A stretch of DNA of 64,000 bases from Bactericera cockerelli (lineage: Eukaryota; Arthropoda; Insecta; Hemiptera; Triozidae). Position numbers and translations under genes: made by a program. The stretch's first letter is position 1, and the number at the start of each line of letters is the position of its first letter. The DNA is taken from contig CM044967.1 of assembly GCA_024516035.1 (NCBI GenBank), forward strand, positions 21,821,948-21,885,947, written 5' to 3'. Under the pieces are notes generated by a model. It did not search any database and was not told the origin of the DNA. It saw only the letters and a list, made by a program, of their open reading frames with translations. Shown piece after piece: positions 56,885 to 64,000 of the stretch.

Positions 56885-57600
56885 GATCGTTGAATCGAAG
56901 GAGACAACTTTATATTTGACCTTTTTCGGACACATAGGCCCAAGTGCATAGTTGCTATTGAACAGATTTAATCCACCAACTTTATACACAATCAAATGGT
57001 TAATGGCTGTGCTTAATCATCCTGTTAGTGACTATGCAACCCATACATAATCTATAATTATAAGTAAATACCTAGGTAGGTAGGTGCATTTGTTTTGAAC
57101 TTTTTTTTTTATTTTTTATAGCTGTTCCTCCTCGTCAATTCATAAATAAATAAATCTACTTCACTTGTTAAAGTTCACTTTAATAGTAGTAGTATCTTAG
57201 ACTAGTATTTAAAATAATATAATTGTATCTCGATGTTTTTCTCTTATGTACTGTAAACTATCCTCAATTTGAGAATATTTTTATCTAATAAATAAAAAAG
57301 TTTTGTGCTGTACCCACTCACGCTTTGCAGCGCTTGTCTAGTAATGTCTAGCAGACTAAAGGTCAGGTTTGAAAGGAGTGTCAGGTAGGGAGCAGATAAA
57401 ACTTCTATGCGTTGTACTATGATCAGGTTTTATATATGTCGTTATATCGGGTTTCTATTCAAAGAATGCACCTTTCCAGGTAATAGAACAACTAATTCCT
57501 TTCCTTCTTATCGTTGGATGAGCCCTCTTTTTAAAATATTCCGTTGTCCGATTTTTACTTTCCTTATCCTATTTACTTTTTTCTCCTATTAGGATATTTT
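56885..57600. other. Gene-free stretch
   Basis: No supported gene. The end (57556-57600) carries a 'ctttccttatcctat' motif shared with the repeat at 21990-22435. Confidence 0.4.
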
Positions 57601-57606
57601 TTTTCT

Positions 57607-57813
57607 CCTACGCTACCTGGTAATCCAGGTAGCGTAGGGATCCGTTGGTTCGAATCTCACCCATGGCATTTATTTTTCCTTATTGATTTGAGTTTGTGAC
57701 CACATAATACTCTGAGGTTAGGTGGTAGAAAAGATTCTGAGGGTTAGGTGGTAGAAAATGCTTTGAGCATTAACCTCGCCTGGTTGTAACCTTTCACTAA
57801 AGAGTGTTATTAT
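57607..57813 (+). repeat. SINE-A copy, 5'-truncated, with foldback at the break
   Basis: The family sequence starts at 57621/57625 (taat, then CCAGGTAGCGTAGG). The 14 bases before the loop (57607-57620) are its exact reverse complement rather than the normal upstream SINE. Part of the body is also doubled ('gaggttaggtggtagaaaa' twice). Confidence 0.9.
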
Positions 57814-58099
57814 TTAATATTTACTCGTACATTTTACAGTGTGAATGAGAAACACGTGTGCTCATCTCATCTTCACAATGAAATTATATAAGGTCTCGGA
57901 AGAACTCATAGTTGTACACAACTCTTGGTGAAACAAAGAAAAATCGAAATAATGTGAAGATTAAAAAAAAAAAACCAAGTATTTTTATCTTCAAATTATT
58001 TCGATCATCTTAACCCTTAGAAACATATCCACTACAAATAAATTGTTGTCTTTATCAACATAAATTTATTAATAAATGAGAAAAAAAGTTGAAGATTAA

Positions 58100-58144
58100 G
58101 TCTATTAATCCCTTGGTAAAAAAGTTACCAAGGGATTAATAGAC
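58100..58144. repeat. Perfect 20-bp hairpin
   Basis: GTCTATTAATCCCTTGGTAA is followed after 5 bases by its exact reverse complement. Parts of the arm ('agtctattaat') recur at about 58329, so the surroundings are a small local repeat. Confidence 0.9.
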
Positions 58145-58647
58145 AAAATCGAGATCCTGTAATGATTTAAGCATTAAATTTTCCATTTAAAACAATACGC
58201 AAAAACTAGACCAAGGGTGAATTAATAGACAAATTCTATAGCACAAGTCGTTGCTAAGTGTCAGTTTTCCTTATCTTACGCACAGTACGCAATCCGAGAC
58301 ATAGCGCCACAGAGGTATTACAAAAAAGTCTATTAATTCCTCCTAAGTTCCATAGAGGTATTACAAAAACGTCTTTCGAACTAAATCTACAATGTACCCA
58401 ACATTGAATTCTGTGATTGGTGTAAGTTCTTGCCGCTCTCAGCTAGTAGCCAGAATGAGCATAAGAGATTTCTTTTGTTTGGCGGTGTTTGGCCACAATA
58501 AAGCCATGATGATTCACCAGGACCCAAATGCATTTACTCAATCAAGAGCAAGATAAAAATCATCATAAAGCAAAATTTAAATTACATCACTTTAATTTCA
58601 CGATCAAATATTTACCCAAAATAAATCAAACACTTATTTTATACGTA

Positions 58648-58860
58648 GTCACTGTTGCAGAGTGAGTTAGCGCGCTGGGCATTGCACGCATGGTGACCTG
58701 GGTTCGATCCCCAGCGGGGCAGGAATTTTTCTACTCCGCACTTGGATGTTTGGGGTCCACTCATACCTCGTGAGGAAAAATGAGTAGTTACTTGTATGAG
58801 TACGACCAGTGGCGGCGACATTACCAGTGTAAAAATAAATTAATGTAATAGAATTGGAAA
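58648..58860 (+). repeat. SINE-D copy 2
   Basis: 'gagtgagttagcgcgctggg', 'acctgggttcgatccccagc', 'ggggtccactcatacctcgt', 'gaccagtggcggcgacatta'. Close to copy 1 over about 180 bases. Confidence 0.88.
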
Positions 58861-59214
58861 AGTGAAGGAAGTTCTTAGTAATGCTGCTCTACCCACAAAC
58901 ATTGTGAAGAGGCCTTGTGCTTCACCATAAATAAAATCAAACATACACTTGTTTTACTTTCCTTATCCTATGATTGTAGTTTAATACTTAGCCCATAATG
59001 TCCATGTCTAGTTTGTGGAGCCAAAAGTGACCTTTTACGTCTGTTTCAACTTCATAATGAATAATTATAATAATTTCTGAAAAATAACATTGAAAACAAG
59101 AGTTTGAATTGTTGGACAGTACCGTGTTTGCTACTTTATAGCCTCAGGTTCGAGTGCGAAGGGCACCCAGTTAGACCACTTAGTAAACATGGGTCAAGCA
59201 GTCTAAAACAGAAA

Positions 59215-59409
59215 AGTCAGAAGTTCTATTTGGTGTTCACGAATATCAAAACATAACTGGACAGCTGTTTTTAGCTTATTGGCTCTCTTCAGTAAATCAG
59301 TATAAACAGAAAAGTGAAAAGTTGTACTAGATGTACATGAATATCAGAACATACCTGTGGACAGCTGTTTCGAGCATGTTTGCTCTCATCAGCAGGTTAT
59401 AGTTCTGAT
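59215..59409 (-). repeat. Two tandem units (period 100 bp) of a hammerhead-bearing repeat
   Basis: Two head-to-tail copies are present. Each contains a hammerhead-like region followed by 'gatattc(a/g)tg', 'cttt(t)c(a/t)ctttt' and 'ctgttt(t)a(t)ac' elements. The CAGCUG of one copy lies at 59362-59367 and of the other at 59262-59267, exactly 100 bases apart. Tandem units with self-cleaving motifs are known from retrozymes and Penelope-like elements. Confidence 0.75.
59343..59409 (-). ncRNA. Hammerhead ribozyme motif, type I (self-cleaving RNA)
   Basis: On the minus strand, in order: outer stem I AUCAGAAC; inner stem I ACCUG; the core box CUGAUGA (59392-59386); stem II GAGCA-AACA-UGCUC (5 bp); the core GAAA; a short palindromic stem III CAGCUG; UC, so the cleavage triplet is GUC (cut after 59360); then CACAGGU closing stem I, and GUUCUGAU pairing with the outer arm. 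All residues known to be needed for catalysis are present. The two-base addition (CA) in the 3' stem I strand would form a small bulge and might slow cutting. Stem III is too short to be stable alone but can pair between two molecules. Confidence 0.75.
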
Positions 59410-59433
59410 TATCCATGTCATCAACTAACTTCT

Positions 59434-59470
59434 CTAATAATAATAACACTCTAGGTGTTATTATTATTAG
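59434..59470. repeat. Foldback of TAA repeats (16-bp arms)
   Basis: CTAATAATAATAACAC and its exact reverse complement with a 5-base loop, next to the TTATTA end of a reversed SINE-A copy. Confidence 0.9.
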
Positions 59471-59514
59471 AGGTGTTATACTAATAATAATAACACTAAT
59501 AACAAAAAGGTAAC

Positions 59515-59695
59515 CTGACGAGGTTAATGCTCAAAGCATTTTCTACCACCTAACCCTCAGAGTCTTGTTATTATATGGTCACAAACTCAAATTAATGAGG
59601 AAATATTCATGCACTGTGTGGGATTCGAGCCAACGGATCCCTACTCTACCTGGATTGCCAGACTAGCGCGTTAACCCCTTGACTACCAGTGCAGT
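59515..59695 (-). repeat. SINE-A copy
   Basis: In reverse: 'tgcactggtagtcaagggg', 'gcgctagtctggcaatccag', B box 'gttggctcgaatcc', 'agggttaggtggtagaaaat', 'cattaacctcgtcaggttac'. Confidence 0.9.
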
Positions 59696-59931
59696 GAAAC
59701 AGTATGAATATCCATGCCATCGAGTAACCTCTCTATGTCAATCCGTCAAACCAAGGTGGTCAAGTTGTTTTGAATAAGTTAGTCCAACCCATGGGAAAAC
59801 ACATTTGCGTGTTTGAAGTTATTCTAAAAAGTCTTTGTTTCACGTTGTAAACTAAAATTTCATTAAATATTTGTGTTAATAACTTTTGCAATGAGCTATA
59901 ATAATATGGCCCTCTGTAATGACACAAATAA

Positions 59932-60035
59932 GGGCCGAATTTATTATAAAACAGGATTAAAGTTAAGATAAGCCAGACTGTCCCTCAACTCGTGCTATAG
60001 TGTGCTGTGATTGGTTGAAACTCTGACTTAGAGTA
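59932..60035. mobile_element. Harbinger-like MITE, copy 4, right part missing
   Basis: It starts GGGCCGAATTTATTATAAAA after TAA and continues 'ttaagataagccagactgtc' and 'gtgctgtgattggttgaaac', as at 14867. No right inverted end was found. Confidence 0.65.
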
Positions 60036-60059
60036 AACTTCTTTTTTTTTAAGTATCCA

Positions 60060-60180
60060 TTTATTTTTTTCATTATGATAATAATTCCGTATCCGTGAGA
60101 TATGAATTGATACCTAAATCACGGTGGTGTGAGGATTATACGGACGCCCAGTTGAATATTATAATATCCTTTCATGAATA
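60060..60180. repeat. Dispersed repeat, inverted relative of 48900-49040
   Basis: 'ataattccgtatccgtgaga', 'gatacctaaatcacggtggt', 'gtgaggattatacggacgcc' match the 48.9 kb copy in reverse complement. Confidence 0.65.
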
Positions 60181-60264
60181 TTATTATTATTATAATGTTA
60201 CAGATTTTAAAATAATAGAATGGTGTACCTTTCTCAAAGTTAAAAAAAACTGTGCTGAGAAAAA

Positions 60265-60434
60265 AGTTATCATATTTATTATTATTATTCAACAATTTAG
60301 ATCAATCTTTATTTGTGTTTTGTGTTGTGTGATATCACAACTACTCAAATTCGCTTTACTAAATTTACGCTGAAACCACCGACCCTTAGGTTACAAGTCC
60401 GCCGCCTTATCGATCAAGCTACTGAGGTCGGTAT
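60265..60434 (-). repeat. SINE-B copy with internal insertion
   Basis: 'aagttatcatattt' (tail end) is separated by about 50 AT-rich bases from 'gtgatatcacaactactcaa', 'tttactaaatttacgctgaa' and 'ccgccttatcgatcaagcta'. Confidence 0.8.
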
Positions 60435-60574
60435 ATTTTATTTATATTACGAACTATGTTGAGAGAAAAAAACTGTAACCATCCTAGTCAGTTTAAAGTA
60501 AAATTAAGTTATTTAGACCCATTAATTTGAGTGAACTTTCTATTTTTTTCTTCTTTTTTTGTAGGAATTGTTTA

Positions 60575-60775
60575 GAGTGAGGGGTTAATGTGGGTAGCTG
60601 GTATGATTCCCAGCGAATGGAGGGTAAAACCCCCGTCTTAATCTAGGACGTTAAATCAAATAGAATCGTTGGCGCTAAGAAGGGCATACAGCCGTTAAAA
60701 ACGTGCCAAAACCAACCATGAGGTTGAACAACGTCGACCCTGCTTGAGCGGGAGAAGACAGAGTAAAAGAAGAAG
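60575..60775 (+). repeat. SINE-E copy, body and RTE-type tail (head lost)
   Basis: 'ggggttaatgtgggtagctg', 'ccagcgaatggagggtaaaa', 'agggcatacagccgttaaaa', 'ccaaccatgaggttgaacaa', 'ctgcttgagcgggagaagac', ending AGAAGAAG. It is the best-preserved tail in the window. Confidence 0.85.
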
Positions 60776-60979
60776 TTTACTTGTAACGTGTAAAATTACA
60801 ACGATTGAGATTGGAGAGTCTTATCCTTATCTCTAATGATATACATGGCACGAACGTGCGTACGAAATCCAATAAAATTGCTTTATTGTTCTAGAAATCA
60901 CATTCCATTTACCTATAGATTGTTCTGTCGTTAAAATTTTAATTACTCTAAGCAGGCGCTCTTCCAAAAAAATAAATAA

Positions 60980-61190
60980 GTGCACTGGTAGTCAAGTGGT
61001 TAACGCGCTAGTCTGGTGATCCTGGGATCCGTTGGTTCGAATCCCACCCAGTGCATGAATTTTTCCTTATTAATTTGAGTTTGCGACCACGTAATAATAA
61101 GACTCTGACAGTTAGGTGGTACAAAATGCTTTGAGCATTGACCTCGCCTTGTGGTTACCTTCCCAAAAGAGTGTTATTATTATTATTAAA
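60980..61190 (+). repeat. SINE-A copy (small head deletion)
   Basis: 'gtgcactggtagtcaagtgg', 'gcgctagtctggtgatcctg', B box GGTTCGAATCC, the usual body and a TTATTATTATTA end. The 'aggtagcgta' of the head is deleted. Confidence 0.92.
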
Positions 61191-61242
61191 TATTTTTAGG
61201 TATTTCGCAGTAGCTTTCCGCGCTGTTTTTGGGAGTTGGGTT

Positions 61243-61425
61243 CTGTCCCGGTAGCTCAGTGGCCAAAGCGTCAGTCTGGTAATGCAGAGTTCGTGCGATC
61301 AAAACCCAGCCGGGACATGACAAGTTATCCTCCCATTTGGGATTTTGACCACTTAATAATATGTCTTGGGCTTACTGCTGGAATAATGGGTCTCATTAGT
61401 GTTAATCGGGCACTATAAATAAGGC
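61243..61425 (+). repeat. SINE-C copy
   Basis: 'gtcccggtagctcagtggcc', 'aaaacccagccgggacatga', 'caagttatcctcccatttgg', 'cttgggcttactgctggaat', 'cgggcactataaataagg'. Confidence 0.9.
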
Positions 61426-61436
61426 GATTTTTTTAT

Positions 61437-61650
61437 TATTAATAATAATAATACTCTTTAGTGAAGGTTATCACTAGGCGAGGTTAATGCTCAAAGCATT
61501 TTCTACCACCTAACCCTCAGCTTATTATTATGTGGTCACAAACTCGAATGAATGAGGAAAAATTCATGCTCTGGGTAAAATTCAAACCAATGGATCCCTA
61601 CGCTACCTGGATTACCAGACTAGCGCGTTAACCACTTGACTACCAGTGCA
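61437..61650 (-). repeat. SINE-A copy
   Basis: In reverse: 'gtgcactggtagtcaagtgg', 'gcgctagtctggtaatccag', a mutated B box ('ttggtttgaatt'), then the body to a TTATTA end. It sits back to back with the SINE-C copy. Confidence 0.92.
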
Positions 61651-61721
61651 CATTATTAACCCTAAACCTGCACCTCTTGGTTGCAAATCTGCTGTACAAT
61701 GGTATCAGCAGAAAGACCAAG

Positions 61722-61937
61722 CATTGGTTGTGGAGGTGATTAAGGCGCTAGACTTGTTATGTAAACAATCTAGGGTGTGGATCCGTGATCTGTGGATCGG
61801 ATCCCACCCAATGCCTGGAGCTTTTAATAGTTTATTGTGAATATGTGAACCCATAATACTAAGAATCTGAGGGTTAGGTGGTAGAAAATGTTTTGAGCTT
61901 CAACCTCGCCTTGTGGTTACCTTCCACTAAAGAGAAT
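61722..61937 (+). repeat. SINE-A, old diverged copy
   Basis: 'gtggaggtgattaaggcgct', 'ggatcggatcccacccaatg', 'gagggttaggtggtagaaaa', 'caacctcgccttgtggttac', 'cttccactaaagag'. The B box is damaged. Confidence 0.8.
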
Positions 61938-61939
61938 TA

Positions 61940-62097
61940 CGGTCAAACCTAGATATAAGAGCAACCTGGATTTAAAAGAACAATTTCCAGGTTCCATTTA
62001 CCTCTCTATAAGGGAAAATAACCTCTTTTCAAGCAAAACCTAAATATAAGAGAAAAAAATCCGGTCCCTTGAGTTCTTGTAAATCCAGATTCGACTG
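61940..62097. mobile_element. Tc1/mariner-type MITE, copy 2 (158 bp)
   Basis: The left end is CGGTCAAACCTAGATATAAG; the right end in reverse is CAGTCGAATCTGGATTTACA. TA is duplicated at 61938-61939 and 62098-62099. Same family as 11459-11619, and it lies directly behind a SINE-A copy. Confidence 0.85.
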
Positions 62098-62244
62098 TAT
62101 TTTTCTCACCTCTCTCTCTTCTCTCACCTCTCTCTCTATCACACATATCTTTTCTTAACTGCGCAATTAAAATACAAAATCATCTCATTTCCTGTCCTCA
62201 TTTGCAAGTCATAAGGAGATCAGAAATCTCTATGTTTGTCTTCT

Positions 62245-63233
<989 letters not shown>

Positions 63234-63513
63234 GATTTTTGATTTGATTTGAAAAAGTTCATAATATATTTTTTACAATAATAAGCATAATACATAAATC
63301 ACCTAAGCTAATATAAAATAACTTCTATGGTGATTGCTTCTTTCTATTTATTTCTCTTCTTTAATTTTGGTCTATGATTTTAATTGAAATATTGTTCCTC
63401 ATCCTACAATAAATAATGCATTAAATTAAAAGATAGGTATTTCCTGAATAAAATTTTAATTTGATCCTTAAGGTAAACATCATATGAATAAGAAAATATA
63501 AGCTAAAGATATC
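63234..63513 (-). other. 3' UTR and TCAAA-type tail of a LINE
   Basis: Downstream of the LINE stop codon (on the minus strand) are about 260 AT-rich bases that end in 'ttttcaaatcaaatcaaaaa', a short repeated tail, directly followed by the (TC)n tract. Confidence 0.6.
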
Positions 63514-63927
63514 CTAACTTTCTTGTTGTTCTTTCAATAATTGATCCTTGAATAGTTCCCTAACTTTATACATATTCTCTTCGTTAATATATTTCTGGCA
63601 GTATGTATTCAATAAATGGGGTACAATATATGTCAATAATCGTTCTCCATATTTAGTGTATGCGATAGAGGATTGGAAATGTTTCTTCCTTATTTCATAT
63701 ACTGTTTGTTTTTTATTCCTGAATTGAGAATTGTGAAAGTTTTTAGCTAAGACGGACAGTTTTGCCAGGTTTCGAGGGTTGAGATACTCATGTTCTCTCA
63801 CCCCAAAGAGGTAGTTCAAAATTTTCTTTTGTACACTAATGATCGGGTCCAAGGCATATTGAGGTGAAAACGAGTACAGGGTTACCCCGTAACGTAGGAT
63901 TGATTCTACAAGCGCATGGTATAACAT
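63514..63927 (-). pseudogene. LINE reverse transcriptase, C-terminal part (CR1/Jockey-like)
   Basis: The frame reads MLYHALVESILRYGVTLYS, then DPIISVQKKILNYLFG, the conserved C-terminal region of CR1/Jockey-group polymerases (..LY.ALV.S.L.YG....I...QK). It ends with a stop at 63514. Just upstream the frame is closed by TAA, but another frame (RVINYQLRKGNTRMLSKKQK) could continue the protein, so there is probably a frameshift near 63926. The element continues beyond the window end. Confidence 0.72.
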
Positions 63928-64000
63928 TGCTTTTGTTTTTTAGATAACATTCTTGTATTTCCTTTTCTCAGTTGGTAGTTAATTACTCGGAGTTTTTTGC

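Overview
The window looks like a repeat-dominated piece of an animal nuclear genome, most likely an arthropod. It is AT-rich, has no operons or prokaryotic signals, and carries several clades of retrotransposon, many tRNA-derived SINEs, insect-type MITEs and two short runs of the insect telomere unit TTAGG. I found no host gene that I can support. Every protein-coding feature recognised belongs to a mobile element, apart from one weak exon-like open frame near 27.7-28.0 kb. A run of 100 Ns at 48562-48661 is an assembly gap. I do not name a species.

Layout. Positions 1-4.65 kb: a nearly intact BEL/Pao LTR retrotransposon on the minus strand, cut by the window start. 4.7-24 kb: gene-free DNA with many SINE insertions, a 256-bp Helitron (17.25-17.51 kb), Tc1- and Harbinger-type MITEs and a 290-bp polypurine block. 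23.8-26.85 kb: the tail end of an RTE-type LINE, then a 2.1-kb open reading frame with reverse transcriptase plus a restriction-enzyme-like endonuclease. 29.75-29.98 kb: five copies of a 45-bp tandem repeat. 30.32-37.69 kb: a full-length, apparently intact two-ORF LINE (gag-like ORF1; APE-RT-RNase H ORF2) bounded by a 13-bp target-site duplication. 38.3-39.2 kb: a 5'-truncated LINE ending in a perfect foldback. 39.2-62 kb: gene-free DNA with an RTE fragment, MITEs, a 5S-rRNA-derived SINE and a dense SINE cluster at 56-62 kb. 62.25-63.23 kb: about 1 kb of (GA)n, against which another LINE 3' end abuts.

How the parts relate. The SINEs (families A to F and a 5S-headed one) have no protein and must borrow LINE enzymes. 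One SINE family and a separate small retroposon share a 3' tail typical of RTE LINEs, and RTE coding fragments occur at 23.8 and 44.3-44.95 kb. One SINE with a tRNA-derived head and one with a 5S rRNA-derived head share the same central body.

The most unusual item is a type I hammerhead ribozyme motif on the minus strand at 59343-59409. It has a complete catalytic core, a GUC cleavage triplet and a two-part paired stem I. A decayed second copy lies exactly 100 bp away and a third, partial copy sits at 45.2 kb, which suggests a small retrozyme or Penelope-like repeat. A second theme is a set of short snap-back palindromes. In two cases they sit exactly at the 5' break of truncated retrocopies, which suggests self-primed synthesis during insertion.
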